A DNA stretch of 64,000 nucleotides. It comes from Tragulus kanchil. Lineage: Eukaryota > Chordata > Mammalia > Artiodactyla > Tragulidae. Below, piece by piece: positions 34,787 to 46,839 of the stretch. Both the position numbers and the translations under genes were made by a program. The notes under the pieces are model-generated. The model was not told where the DNA came from and searched no databases. It saw nothing but the letters and a program-made list of their open reading frames with translations. Numbering within the stretch: position 1 is the stretch's first letter; every line of letters begins with the position of its first letter. Location of the stretch: the NCBI GenBank assembly GCA_022376925.1, contig JAIOJX010000005.1:158053501-158117500 (forward strand), in the 5' to 3' direction.

Positions 34787-36852
34787 AAATACTTTTTCCA
34801 TCATTTTATGTTTTTCACTTGGAGGTTGCATTTCACTTTAGACGATGGCCCTATGGACTGTGATTAGAAGGTAGAACCGGTGCATCCTATCAGTGTGAAG
34901 TGAACACATGCATTTCAAATCAAAGCAATGCTACCTAGTTCTGAGAGCATAGAATACTAATGAAACAAACCATTATTTTTTCTCTTTTGGTTTTCAGGCC
35001 TCTTTACCACAAATGTCTGACACTCTGTGAATTCACTCTCTCCTTTATGATTCTGCATAAGTGTATTTGGCATCTGGGCAAGTCCTTTTCCCAAGAATTT
35101 AGTGGAGTAGCTTATCTATTTGGATTCCTCTTCTGGGCACAGATGGAACAAAGTGAATGATATATTTTTTAGGTGTTTTCTCTGAAATCCATAGTTATAT
35201 CTTGTGGCTTTATGCATAATCTGTCACACTGACCAGATACCCACTACTGAATAGGGTATAATAGATACATGATGCCATTGGAAGCTTTTGTCTTATAATT
35301 CAAGGTTCAATAAAATCTCTGTTATAACATAATATGTAAAGATTTTCACTCAGAAACATAATAGTAATTGAAAAAGAAATATGATTGTATTATTTAACTT
35401 GAAATTCCTAGTAAAATGAATTCCAAGAGTAAATTCCTAAATGCCTCATTGTTCATTCCATCCTTAATTACTCTTTCTTATTACATAATATAGAATGTCA
35501 CTTGAGAGGAACAAGGGATGCATATTTTGACCAAATGGAAACTCGAGATCAAAATGATCACCAACATTGAGTACACTTTTAGCAGATAAGAATAAACCTG
35601 AAAATGTATCCCCAACATACAATATTATTATACTTTCATTACATTTTTGTAGTCAGGATATTAAAATTTGACCTAATAATGTAGGAACCAGAATTCTCAG
35701 AAATGTTCTCTGTGAATACTGTGTTGCATGATATAGTGCACAGTAGCACAATGATGCTACTGAGCACTTTCAACTCAAGTCATGAATTTTTTTCTGTTTT
35801 TTTAAAAATACTGTGTTGCATGATATGGCAAACAGATGTCTCTTGAGCAAGAACATCATAAAACCAGATTTCACTTGAGTGAGGAAAATACCCGGGTGCA
35901 TTTCACTTTAGACGATGGCCCTATGGACTGTGATTAGAAGGTAGAACCGTGCATCCTATCAGTGTGAAGTGAACACATGCATTTCAAATCAAAGCAATGC
36001 TACCTAGTTCTGAGAGCATAGAATACTAATGAAACAAACCATTATTTTTTCTCTTTTGGTTTTCAGGCCTCTTTACCACAAATGTCTGACACTCTGTGAA
36101 TTCACTCTCTCCTTTATGATTCTGCATAAGTGTATTTGGCATCTGGGCAAGTCCTTTTCCCAAGAATTTAGTGGAGTAGCTTATCTATTTGGATTCCTCT
36201 TCTGGGCACAGATGGAACAAAGTGAATGATATATTTTTTAGGTGTTTTCTCTGAAATCCATAGTTATATCTTGTGGCTTTATGCATAATCTGTCACACTG
36301 ACCAGATACCCACTACTGAATAGGGTATAATAGATACATGATGCCATTGGAAGCTTTTGTCTTATAATTCAAGGTTCAATAAAATCTCTGTTATAACATA
36401 ATATGTAAAGATTTTCACTCAGAAACATAATAGTAATTGAAAAAGAAATATGATTGGATTATTTAACTTGAAATTCCTAGTAAAATGAATTCCAAGAGTA
36501 AATTCCTAAATGCCTCATTGTTCATTCCATCCTTAATTACTCTTTCTTATTACATAATATAGAATGTCACTTGAGAGGAACAAGGGATGCATATTTTGAC
36601 CAAATGGAAACTCGAGATCAAAATGATCACCAACATTGAGTACACTTTTAGCAGATAAGAATAAACCTGAAAATGTATCCCCAACATACAATATTATTAT
36701 ACTTTCATTACATTTTTGTAGTCAGGATATTAAAATTTGACCTAATAATGTAGGAACCAGAATTCTCAGAAATGTTCTCTGTGAATACTGTGTTGCATGA
36801 TATAGTGCACAGTAGCACAATGATGCTACTGCGAGCACTTTCAACTCAAGTC
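34732..36852. repeat. Tandem duplication 8, initial offset 1099, later 1069
   Basis: 34732-35781 recurs at 35831-36852. Shortly after its start, the second copy has CCGGGT where the first has about 35 bases (34789-34823), which shifts the offset. 35782-35830 is filler; part of it repeats the 'actgtgttgcatgatat' of 35718. It overlaps duplication 7, so the segment at 34732-34786 occurs three times. Confidence 0.9.
34830..35780. other. AT-rich non-coding sequence
   Basis: No repeat or gene recognised; a 66-residue frame is present in both copies without a domain. Confidence 0.45.
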
Positions 36853-39065
36853 TGAGTTAGAGCAACTCATTTTTCTCTAATTCTGTGTTTTTCTTTCCTT
36901 TGATATTTATTCCATTTATCACAGATGTCATCATTTGTTATTTTAGAGTCTTTCCTCTTATGAAATTTTGAGATGGCAAAGTTGACATGTACCTTAAATT
37001 TATCCTTGCATGACATAAAAATCTCTCGTATAGAATTGTTTCTTGAAACTCATATTCTCTGTGGAACAGAACTAAAATAGAAGGTTTTTGCTTAAGGTTA
37101 TGAATGATGATTTATCAAATAATATTATGAAGGTTAGGATCATGATATTTAATCTCTAATAGTTGGCCTGGTATTCTTAAAAATTGTATAGGGGTATTTT
37201 GATTCAAAAGCTTATAATGTTCTTCCCAAAGATATTCAGAAAATCTATTTCTTTAAAATTGTCACACGGTTTTTAAAGCTTACTTTCCATTTACAGTTAT
37301 TAGAAAATATTGGTCATGTTCCCAATGTCTTACAATACATCTTTAAGTCTGTCTAACACCCAGTAGTTTCTACCTCCCACTAACCTACTCCTGTTTTTTC
37401 CCTCATCCCCACCCTACTGGCAACGACTAGTTTGTTCTTTATACCTGTGAGTCTGCTTCTTATATGTTATGTTCACTAGTTTATTGTATTTTTTCATTCC
37501 ACATATAAACCATATTATACAGAATTTTTTCTTTTTCTGACTTCACATAGCATAACACCCTTTAAATCGATCCATGTTGCCTCAAATAGCAAAATTTTGT
37601 CCCTTTTTATGGCTGTTGTATTCTGTTGTAAATATGTGTGTATATTTGTAATTTTCTGAGAAATCTCCATACTGCTTTCCACAATGACTGCACTAATCTA
37701 CATTCCCGCCACAAGCGTACAAAGGTTTCCTTCCCCCATGTCATTCCCAAAAGTTGTTTGATGGCAGCTATTCTGACAGGTGTGAGGTGATCTCTGTGGC
37801 TTTGGTTTGCCTTTTCATGTGCTTGTTGGCCATCTGCATTTCCTCTTTAGAAAAATGTCTGTTCAGTTCTTTTGCCTATTTTTAAATCAAGTTGGTTGTC
37901 TTTTTGATTTTGAGTTGCATGAACTGTTTATATATGTTGGATATTAATCCCATTTTCCCATTGGTAGAAGTTTCTGTCGAGCACTTTCAACTCAAGTCTG
38001 GCTTTTCCTTTGTGGATATTTATTCCATTTATCACAGATGTCATCATTTGTTATTTTAGAGTCTTTCCTCTTATGAAATTTTGAGATGGCAAAGTTGACA
38101 TGTACCTTAAATTTATCCTTGCATGACATAAAAATCTCTCGTATAGAATTGTTTCTTGAAACTCATATTCTCTGTGGAACAGAACTAAAATAGAAGGTTT
38201 TTGCTTAAGGTTATGAATGATGATTTATCAAATAATATTATGAAGGTTAGGATCATGATATTTAATCTCTAATAGTTGGCCTGGTATTCTTAAAAATTGT
38301 ATAGGGGTATTTTGATTCAAAAGCTTATAATGTTCTTCCCAAAGATATTCAGAAAATCTATTTCTTTAAAATTGTCACACGGTTTTTAAAGCTTACTTTC
38401 CATTTACAGTTATTAGAAAATATTGGTCATGTTCCCAATGTCTTACAATACATCTTTAAGTCTGTCTAACACCCAGTAGTTTCTACCTCCCACTAACCTA
38501 CTCCTGTTTTTTCCCTCATCCCCACCCTACTGGCAACGACTAGTTTGTTCTTTATACCTGTGAGTCTGCTTCTTATATGTTATGTTCACTAGTTTATTGT
38601 ATTTTTTCATTCCACATATAAACCATATTATACAGAATTTTTTCTTTTTCTGACTTCACATAGCATAACACCCTTTAAATCGATCCATGTTGCCTCAAAT
38701 AGCAAAATTTTGTCCCTTTTTATGGCTGTTGTATTCTGTTGTAAATATGTGTGTATATTTGTAATTTTCTGAGAAATCTCCATACTGCTTTCCACAATGA
38801 CTGCACTAATCTACATTCCCGCCACAAGCGTACAAAGGTTTCCTTCCCCCATGTCATTCCCAAAAGTTGTTTGATGGCAGCTATTCTGACAGGTGTGAGG
38901 TGATCTCTGTGGCTTTGGTTTGCCTTTTCATGTGCTTGTTGGCCATCTGCATTTCCTCTTTAGAAAAATGTCTGTTCAGTTCTTTTGCCTATTTTTAAAT
39001 CAAGTTGGTTGTCTTTTTGATTTTGAGTTGCATGAACTGTTTATATATGTTGGATATTAATCCCT
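36835..39065. repeat. Tandem duplication 9, offset 1146 then 1113
   Basis: 36835-37954 recurs from 37981 to 39065. The first copy has about 33 extra bases just after the start (around 36857-36901). Filler of about 25 bases (37955-37980) ends the first copy. It directly follows duplication 8, giving three chained junctions in 4.3 kb. Confidence 0.9.
37290..37954 (-). mobile_element. L1 3' end, antisense (first copy)
   Basis: 'ttagaaaatattggtcatgt', 'acacccagtagtttctacct', 'gtttgttctttatacctgtg', 'cactaatctacattcccgcc' and 'tgcctatttttaaatcaagt' follow the antisense L1 3' UTR and ORF2 end. The junction cuts it. Confidence 0.82.
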
Positions 39066-39230
39066 TATTGGTAATATAGTTTGCAAATATTTTCTCCCAT
39101 TCGGTAGGTTGTCTTCATTTTGTTGATAGTTTACTTTGCTGTGCAAAAGCTTTTAAGTTTAATTAGGTCCCATTTGTTGTTACTTTTATTTCCTTTTCTT
39201 TAGGGGAGGGATCCAAAAAAATATTACTTC
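38403..39230 (-). mobile_element. L1 3' end, antisense (longer version)
   Basis: Same element as 37290-37954. It continues with 'tctcccattcggtaggttgt', 'tgctgtgcaaaagcttttaa' and 'aattaggtcccatttgttgt', which belong to the ORF2 3' part read backwards. Confidence 0.85.
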
Positions 39231-39836
39231 TTGATATTGCAGTATTAATCTACTTCCCATTTATTTGACCATTCCAGTTTGTAGTAATTAATTTTGTATA
39301 TAAAATCAATAATTTTATGAAATAATCATTATTATTGTAGCTTTTTACTCTTAAGATTTCAATATCAAAAGTATAGAAGCAGCTTTTCATTCCAAGTTGT
39401 ATCTGGTGCTCTTCTCTATTTGACAGCAAATAGTCAGATATTAACTGTAAGTCCAAATGGCTTTTCGTCTTCATTTTACTTTGGTTGTTAGATTTTATGG
39501 GAATCTACATGTCATATGATATTGATTATGAATACGTTTAGATGCCAGAACTGACGCTGAAGCAAACCTTAGGCTTTTAACACCCTTTCAAAGCCTAAGG
39601 CAAAAGCCAAATAGCCAGTAACTGAGGCCCTGAACACTGAGGTTTGATATGGAACATATTTTTGTCAGTATATTTCGTGTAAGATGAGACTAAATTCCCA
39701 TGAAACCTGGAAGATTTCCTAGGAAGGCCTGAGAAACATCCTAGGAATGCTTTTACATTGAATTGACCACCACATTCAAGCATTATCTTCTTGTGACATT
39801 TGAAGTCATTCAGGAGTTAGTTAAATATACCCTGTC
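39231..39836. other. Non-coding spacer
   Basis: AT-rich, no recognised element. Confidence 0.45.
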
Positions 39837-39850
39837 AAACTGTTTCCCTG

Positions 39851-40142
39851 GGTTACCCTGGTGGTCCTGTGGTTTAAGAGTCCACCTTGCAGTGCAAGGG
39901 GCACCAGTTCAATCCCTGGCCTCCCACATGCTGCAGAGCGGCTGGACCGGTGTGTCCAGTTATGAGCCAGCGCTCTGGAGTGCATGTGCCCAGAGCCAGT
40001 GCTCTGCAATGGGAGAGGCTACTGCAATGGGATGCCCACAGAGGCTGAAGAATAAAAATGGATGATAAATAAATAAATAAATAATCAATAAAAAGAGGGC
40101 AAAATTAAAAACAACAACAACAGGAAAAAAAAAAAAAAAAAA
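39851..40142 (+). mobile_element. tRNA-derived SINE, group II
   Basis: It carries 'ggtggtcctgtggtttaaga', AGTTCAATCCCTGGCC and 'ggctggaccggtgtgtccag', then a (TAAA)n run and a copy-specific tail ending in a long A-run. The GGAAGATCC segment is lost. A perfect 14-base target-site duplication, AAACTGTTTCCCTG, lies at 39837 and 40143. Confidence 0.92.
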
Positions 40143-40156
40143 AAACTGTTTCCCTG

Positions 40157-40705
40157 ACTTCTGGGGCTTGAAAATAATTGATTTTCCTTATCACTTAAGT
40201 AACTCATAAGAGATACTAGTTGTGAAGACCTGCTAATATGTAGCTTTTGGAGATGGTTATTTCAGGTAACTGATCTAACTTCTTTGTGAGCTAAGCTAAG
40301 CAGACCTTTGCTGGTGAGACATTTTTACGCAAATCCAAAAGAGTATTTGCCAAAGACCTACGCTCAGGCGAAAGATAAAAAGGAATTTATATCTGAGAGC
40401 AATCTTTGTGTCTTTTAATACCATTTTATTGAACTCTTCATAAGGTGAAATCTACTCACTGAATCTAAAGATATACAAATTAGACCTGGAGAATCAAGTA
40501 CATTTGATATTATAGCAGAGAAGCAGTAAAACTTTATATAAAGCAATGCACTTTATTTTTATATAGCCTAATTCACAGCAGCACAAGACACTTTACAGAA
40601 AGAGTCAATTGCAAGCTTAAAAGAAAAAGGAAACTTAAGGTGAGATTTAAGGACAGAATATACCCTAATTTTGCTACGGAGCCAGAGCCACTGTGCCTTT
40701 GTGTG
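40157..40705. other. Non-coding spacer
   Basis: No gene or repeat recognised. Confidence 0.45.
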
Positions 40706-40744
40706 TTGCCATTAAAATTATGCTTGAGGTTTTTCCACTGAGCC

Positions 40745-40960
40745 CCAAAATGCCAGCCTGGTAAAGCGGGGGTATTGTATGGTTGAGGAGGGTGCCGCAT
40801 TCCTGTGCTCCTCGCCCATCGTCCAGTATGAAAGGTGTAGGCTGCTACAGCTTGATCATTCCTGCACTCAGAGTCCAGGCCTCTATTTATGCTCGCCGTT
40901 ATCAACACAGGCCTTCCATTGGACACCTGTTATTTGTTTTTGCCTCTCTCTTCTGTTTTA
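40745..40960. other. Repeat-free, possible conserved non-coding element
   Basis: Includes AAAGCGGGGGTATTG, CTCCTCGCCCATCGTCC and 'tatgctcgccgttatcaaca', with more CpGs than its surroundings and no recognised repeat. It recurs at 41878-42093. A frame on each strand exists but no domain is visible. Confidence 0.25.
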
Positions 40961-41073
40961 GAGGGTTTTCTCATATATTCCTCTAAGTAATCCTTGGTTT
41001 CCTTTTTGCTGTAACAGTAGAAAACTAAAACCTGATTGGAACTTTAAACATATGTTTGAGCTTCACTATAGGT

Positions 41074-41268
41074 CAGTGGTTCTTAACCATGGCTGAACAT
41101 GTCTATGGGTTCGCAGAGAATGTCCTAGGAAGCTTTTAAAAATCTCAACTCCTTAGTGCCCCTCTCTAAGGAGTTAGGTCAGATGCTCTCAGTAATGGAG
41201 CACAGGCATCACTGTTTTTCAAAGCTTCCAAGGTAATACCAGTAAGCAGCCAATTTTGAGAACCATTG
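41074..41268 (+). mobile_element. MER5A-like hAT DNA transposon remnant (first copy)
   Basis: Bounded by terminal inverted repeats CAGTGGTTCT and AGAACCATTG. The interior has 'ggaagcttttaaaaatctca' and 'agttaggtcagatgctctc' in MER5A order. About 195 bp, the usual size of this non-autonomous element. Confidence 0.75.
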
Positions 41269-41455
41269 GTGAGTCATGTGTTATGGAATCCCAGATGTCA
41301 GTATTTCAGGACTTTTTCCTCCCCTTAAGCTAATCAGATTCTCTGGAGAAGAAACATTTGCCTAGAGAGTAAAGGTCTAGCTGCCATTGTTCTAGTTGCT
41401 GAGTAACAAAAGAGGGTCGGCCATCTCAGTATTCCTTAGTAAGTATGGTCAGTTA

Positions 41456-41791
41456 ATCTCTTTTTTTTTTAAAGATTTATTTATTTATTTATTTTGGGCA
41501 GGGGTCAGGTTGGGGAGGGAGGGGAGCAGGCGGGCCACTTCTATTGGTCTTTTATTTCTCTATTTTCATCCGTCTTTGTTCTTTGGCTCCTGTGGGCCTC
41601 GCATCGCGGTAGCGTCTGTCGTTGCAGAGCGCCGGCTCTGGGTGCAAGCGCTCCAGAGCTCCGGCTTGGTGATTGGACACATTGGTCCAGCCGCTCTGCG
41701 GCACGTGGGATCTTCCCAGGCCAGGGATCGAGTTGGCTCCTCTTGCACTTCAAGGCGGTGTCCTTACCCACTGGACCACCATGGGAAGCCC
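41456..41791 (-). mobile_element. tRNA-derived SINE, group I, antisense (first copy)
   Basis: Read on the minus strand it has the head, B box, GGAGCTCTGGAGCG body, ACAGACGCTACCGCGATG and the group I C-rich tail, ending in (TAAA)n. An 8-base target-site duplication, GTCAGTTA, lies at 41448 and 41792. Long frames across it (up to about 154 residues) are SINE-derived. Confidence 0.88.
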
Positions 41792-42206
41792 GTCAGTTAT
41801 TCAGTAAGATGCCTATATGATCTTCCCAAGGCCAGGGATGTTGCCATAAATTATGCTTGAGGTTTTTCCACTGAGCCCCAAAATGCCAGCCTGGTAAAGC
41901 GGGGGTATTGTATGGTTGAGGAGGGTGCCGCATTCCTGTGCTCCTCGCCCATCGTCCAGTATGAAAGGTGTAGGCTGCTACAGCTTGATCATTCCTGCAC
42001 TCAGAGTCCAGGCCTCTATTTATGCTCGCCGTTATCAACACAGGCCTTCCATTGGACACCTGTTATTTGTTTTTGCCTCTCTCTTCTGTTTTAGAGGGTT
42101 TTCTCATATATTCCTCTAAGTAATCCTTGGTTTCCTTTTTGCTGTAACAGTAGAAAACTAAAACCTGATTGGAACTTTAAACATATGTTTGAGCTTCACT
42201 ATAGGT

Positions 42207-42401
42207 CAGTGGTTCTTAACCATGGCTGAACATGTCTATGGGTTCGCAGAGAATGTCCTAGGAAGCTTTTAAAAATCTCAACTCCTTAGTGCCCCTCTCT
42301 AAGGAGTTAGGTCAGATGCTCTCAGTAATGGAGCACAGGCATCACTGTTTTTCAAAGCTTCCAAGGTAATACCAGTAAGCAGCCAATTTTGAGAACCATT
42401 G
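42207..42401 (+). mobile_element. MER5A-like remnant (second copy)
   Basis: Identical counterpart of 41074-41268 in duplication 10. Confidence 0.75.
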
Positions 42402-42588
42402 GTGAGTCATGTGTTATGGAATCCCAGATGTCAGTATTTCAGGACTTTTTCCTCCCCTTAAGCTAATCAGATTCTCTGGAGAAGAAACATTTGCCTAGAG
42501 AGTAAAGGTCTAGCTGCCATTGTTCTAGTTGCTGAGTAACAAAAGAGGGTCGGCCATCTCAGTATTCCTTAGTAAGTATGGTCAGTTA

Positions 42589-42923
42589 ATCTCTTTTTTT
42601 TTTTAAGATTTATTTATTTATTTATTTTGGGCAGGGGTCAGGTTGGGGAGGGAGGGGAGCAGGCGGGCCACTTCTATTGGTCTTTTATTTCTCTATTTTC
42701 ATCCGTCTTTGTTCTTTGGCTCCTGTGGGCCTCGCATCGCGGTAGCGTCTGTCGTTGCAGAGCGCCGGCTCTGGGTGCAAGCGCTCCAGAGCTCCGGCTT
42801 GGTGATTGGACACATTGGTCCAGCCGCTCTGCGGCACGTGGGATCTTCCCAGGCCAGGGATCGAATTGGCTCCCCTTGCACTGCAAGGCGGTGTCCTTAC
42901 CCACTGGACCACCATGGGAAGCC
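42589..42923 (-). mobile_element. tRNA-derived SINE, group I, antisense (second copy)
   Basis: Counterpart of 41456-41791 with the same GTCAGTTA target sites (42581, 42924). This copy keeps CCCTTGCACTGCAAGG, which agrees better with other family members than the first copy does, so the errors are probably in the first copy's end. Confidence 0.88.
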
Positions 42924-42952
42924 CGTCAGTTATTCAGTAAGATGCCTATATG

Positions 42953-43329
42953 TTCAACTGCCTAGGACAATTTCTAGTCCAAAGATTGTTTTGCCTTCTC
43001 TGCAAGGTAAACTGAGGTTTCTGTGGAGGTAGGGAAAAAAAATGGACTTACCCATTGGAATGAGCGGTAAGGAGAGGCCTAGATACTTAACTGTTTGATA
43101 TTAATAGCTTTTTACCCCATCCTTACCTATCCTTCATTCCCCATTACAGAGGCCTCAGGGGCTACTGAGATTTTTCATGACTAACTCAGATTTATTCTTA
43201 TCTTTCCCACGACTAATCAGGAATCAGCTGAGAACTGGCCCGTAAGACCATTCCCAGCCTCTAAAATTTTATTATCTTTTCTCCTTTTATTCCTGTCCTT
43301 TGGCTTTGATGTTTTGTTTCGTTTTGTTT
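42953..43329. other. Non-coding spacer
   Basis: No recognised element; a (GTTTT)n-like run lies at about 43313-43333. Confidence 0.4.
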
Positions 43330-44090
43330 TGTTTTTTAATCGTTTTATTGAAGTTTTAAGGGATTTCAGTGGGATTGAACTTTGGTCAAAGCTTATTTTC
43401 CCCAAAGCTGTTATTATACTATCTTTCACTGTTACTGGTCAGAAGTTAGCTGTCAGTCTTGTAATCTAGCAACCTGTGCATGCAGTCTGTCTTTTTATCT
43501 CTGGCTGCTTCCCAGACCTACATTTTGGTTGTGGTGTTCTTCAGTTTCACTATGGTATATTTCAGTATGAATTTCTCTTTGTCCTGTTTGGGGTTCTTTG
43601 GAATTTATCTGAAGATTAATGTCTTTCAGTAGTCTGGAAAACATTCATCTGATACCTAATTGAATATTACCTCTCTCTCATTCTTTACATATCTTCTTTC
43701 TAGAGTCTTATTTGATTAGATGTGTTTGGCTTCTTCACTCTGATCTCCATATTTCCTAATCTTCATTTCTTTTTGTCTGTATACAGCTTTCTGTGTAATA
43801 TCTTTAGCTCCATCTTTTTTAAAAAATTAACTCTCTCCAACTGTCTTTGATCTTCTGGTTAACTTAAATTCATTAGATTTTTACAGATTACATTTTAAAA
43901 AAATTTCTCTAAGAACTGTGAATTTTCTTAAATATGCTTTGTCCATTTTTATAGTCTGATGTTTCCTTATCACACATGCAGTCTTCTCTTTATTTAAATA
44001 TACTAATCATGTTCATTTATATTATCTACAGTATTAGGTTAGTCACATAAGGCTATTACTGAGCTGACTTAGACTTTTTCCTCATGTGTT
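43330..44090 (-). repeat. Probable old L1 fragment, antisense
   Basis: Phrases such as 'tcactgttactggtcagaag', 'gttctttggaatttatctga', 'tctagagtcttatttgatta' and 'ttctctaagaactgtgaatt' have the feel of an L1M internal or 5' region read backwards. The right part recurs from 44750. Family uncertain. Confidence 0.4.
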
Positions 44091-44239
44091 TAGTGATTCT
44101 TTTTAATATGAGCTTATATTCCTTGGTATTTTTCGGGAACTACATGTAGGTATGTTCCTCCATGGATGACTTGGGTTAGCTTTTCTCTGGCACTGAAGGA
44201 CAGTCTAACAACCAGACATCATTTGGAACAATTATTTTA

Positions 44240-44513
44240 AAAAACAGTTTTTTCCCCCCCATCATGCCTCTTTTATTATTTATTTTTCATCCATGTTTTT
44301 ATTCTTTGGCCTCTGTGGGCCTCCCATTGCAGTAGCCTCTCTTGCTGTAGAGTACCTGCTCTAGGCGCATGCACTCCAGAGCGCTGGCTCATAATTGGTC
44401 ACACCAGTCCAGTCACTCCGCAGCATGTAGAATCTTCCCAGGCCAGGGATTGAACTGGCGCCCTTTGCACTGCAAGGCAGACTCTTTAACCACTGGACCA
44501 CCGGGGAAGCCCT
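44240..44513 (-). mobile_element. tRNA-derived SINE, group II, antisense (first copy)
   Basis: The minus strand reads a head with the GGTGGTCCAGTGGTTAAAGA type, 'tggcgcc'-flanked B-box region, 'tggactggtgtgaccaatta' and 'ggatgaaaaataaataataa'. Imperfect flanking AACAATT-type repeats suggest the target site. Confidence 0.82.
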
Positions 44514-45338
44514 GAAACAATTTTTAATTTCAGGTTCTTGCGGCTGTCTTGATGGTATGGGTTCTGTCCTGAAACCTGAATCAGCAAATAACCTTGTGGA
44601 AGGTGATCGTATATGTTAATGTGCCTGGAAAAGTATGAGTTTGTTATAGCTTAATTATTTCTACTCAAAAAATGTCCTGTTCTGGGTAATAAATTATATG
44701 GTCACCCTACCACAGGGCAAACATCAGCACTATGGCTTGCTCAACCCTGGATACCTAATTGAATATTACCTCTCTCTCATTCTTTACATATCTTCTTTCT
44801 AGAGTCTTATTTGATTAGATGTGTTTGGCTTCTTCACTCTGATCTCCATATTTCCTAATCTTCATTTCTTTTTGTCTGTATACAGCTTTCTGTGTAATAT
44901 CTTTAGCTCCATCTTTTTTAAAAAATTAATTCTCTCCAACTGTCTTTGATCTTCTGGTTAACTTAAATTCATTAGATTTTTACAGATTACATTTTAAAAA
45001 AATTTCTCTAAGAACTGTGAATTTTCTTAAATATGCTTTGTCCATTTTTATAGTCTGATGTTTCCTTATCACACATGCAGTCTTCTCTTTATTTAAATAT
45101 ACTAATCATGTTCATTTATATTATCTACAGTATTAGGTTAGTCACATAAGGCTATTACTGAGCTGACTTAGACTTTTTCCTCATGTGTTTAGTGATTCTT
45201 TTTAATATGAGCTTATATTCCTTGGTATTTTTCGGGAACTACATGTAGGTATGTTCCTCCATGGATGACTTGGGTTAGCTTTTCTCTGGCACTGAAGGAC
45301 AGTCTAACAACCAGACATCATTTGGAACAATTATTTTA

Positions 45339-45612
45339 AAAAACAGTTTTTTCCCCCCCATCATGCCTCTTTTATTATTTATTTTTCATCCATGTTTTTA
45401 TTCTTTGGCCTCTGTGGGCCTCCCATTGCAGTAGCCTCTCTTGCTGTAGAGTACCTGCTCTAGGCGCATGCACTCCAGAGCGCTGGCTCATAATTGGTCA
45501 CACCAGTCCAGTCACTCCGCAGCATGTAGAATCTTCCCAGGCCAGGGATTGAACTGGCGCCCTTTGCACTGCAAGGCAGACTCTTTAACCACTGGACCAC
45601 CGGGGAAGCCCT
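45339..45612 (-). mobile_element. tRNA-derived SINE, group II, antisense (second copy)
   Basis: Counterpart of 44240-44513 in duplication 11. Confidence 0.82.
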
Positions 45613-45848
45613 GAAACAATTTTTAATTTCAGGTTCTTGCGGCTGTCTTGATGGTATGGGTTCTGTCCTGAAACCTGAATCAGCAAATAACCTTGTGGAA
45701 GGTGATCGTATATGTTAATGTGCCTGGAAAAGTATGAGTTTGTTATAGCTTAATTATTTCTACTCAAAAAATGTCCTGTTCTGGGTAATAAATTATATGG
45801 TCACCCTACCACAGGGCAAACATCAGCACTATGGCTTGCTCATCCCTG

Positions 45849-46830
45849 GAAAGCATTCTTTATTTAAAGATTCTTGCCTCCAGTTATTTTCTGTATTTAC
45901 CACCAGCTTAACTATACTTCTAAATGGATTCAAAAATATGTTTTAGTCATTATTTTAGATAATTATTATGAGGAGGGGTTTCTCCACTATGTAGTCAGGT
46001 ACGTTGCTGAAAAGAAAAGTCATGCTTCTGTCTTTTAAAAGAGCTTCTCTAAGAAAGAATCTAAAGATTTCTTTTTTGATAAGAACTTACTGTGTTCCTT
46101 TCTTTTATCACCCTATTGATTATATAACATTTCATAGATTAGAAAAATTAGTATTTCAGTTAAAATGAAAAATGTACTGTGTAGAAAACTGAGGTTTTAG
46201 GTAAATATAGTTATGAAAAAAGAGAGGAGCATCTTAAAAACCTCTCAAATAGTGTACCTGGAAAGTCCCAGGATGGCCTAGAATTATTAAAGAGAGTAAG
46301 ACACAGTTCTGGGTAAATTTAATAAAATAGTGTGTATGTGTACATGTGCATGTTCTTAATTTGTTTGAATCCAAGAAAGAAATACAAAGTAAACTGAGAA
46401 ACAACAGAAAACAAAGTAGAGGTTAAATCTTGTTCCTCATCTGTAGATAATAGATTGCTTTGGCCTCAGCTGTAACAGTGGTATACTATCATTGGTCTCT
46501 GATATTCTTAAAAGTTGCCATAATAATGTCTGTCCCTTCATCCTGAAACAGACAGGATGATTTCATTCCGTTACAAGTAATTGTTTCCAGTGGAAACACT
46601 AGTACTAGCCCCAGAGTAGCTTCCTTGCTGTGTCTGACATGGTTTCTTCTGAAAAGAATGTATTAGGCAGCAGTATATAGTTACATACTAAAATAGGTCT
46701 TCTATAAAGGAGTCAGAATCATTATGTAAAGTGCTTACTTTTCACTTGTCTTCATATCTAAACAGACTTGCATCAAGTTCAACCAAAGATTTATATACTT
46801 TCTGAACAGAATAAGATGGTTATAAAAGAA
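45849..46830. other. Single-copy non-coding stretch
   Basis: No gene or repeat recognised. Confidence 0.5.
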
Positions 46831-46839
46831 ATATAGTAG

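Larger units (their letters stand above)
40706..42952. repeat. Tandem duplication 10, period 1133
   Basis: 40706-41819 recurs at 41840-42952. The 20-base filler at 41820-41839 is a near-copy of the SINE segment ATCTTCCCAGGCCAGGGAT found about 110 bases upstream. Copies differ by three substitutions in the SINE near 41730-41755 and by one base in a T-run. Confidence 0.93.
43651..45848. repeat. Tandem duplication 11, period 1099
   Basis: 43651-44749 recurs at 44750-45848 with a constant offset. The junction is clean. Only two or three base changes were seen, for example TTAACTCTC versus TTAATTCTC, and CAACCCTGG versus CATCCCTGG right at the end. Confidence 0.93.

Noticed and set aside
41396..43032. 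Frames of 108-154 residues near 41.4-43.0 kb on both strands
   Set aside because: They are translations of the group I SINE, whose low stop density gives long frames; the pair exists only because of duplication 10.
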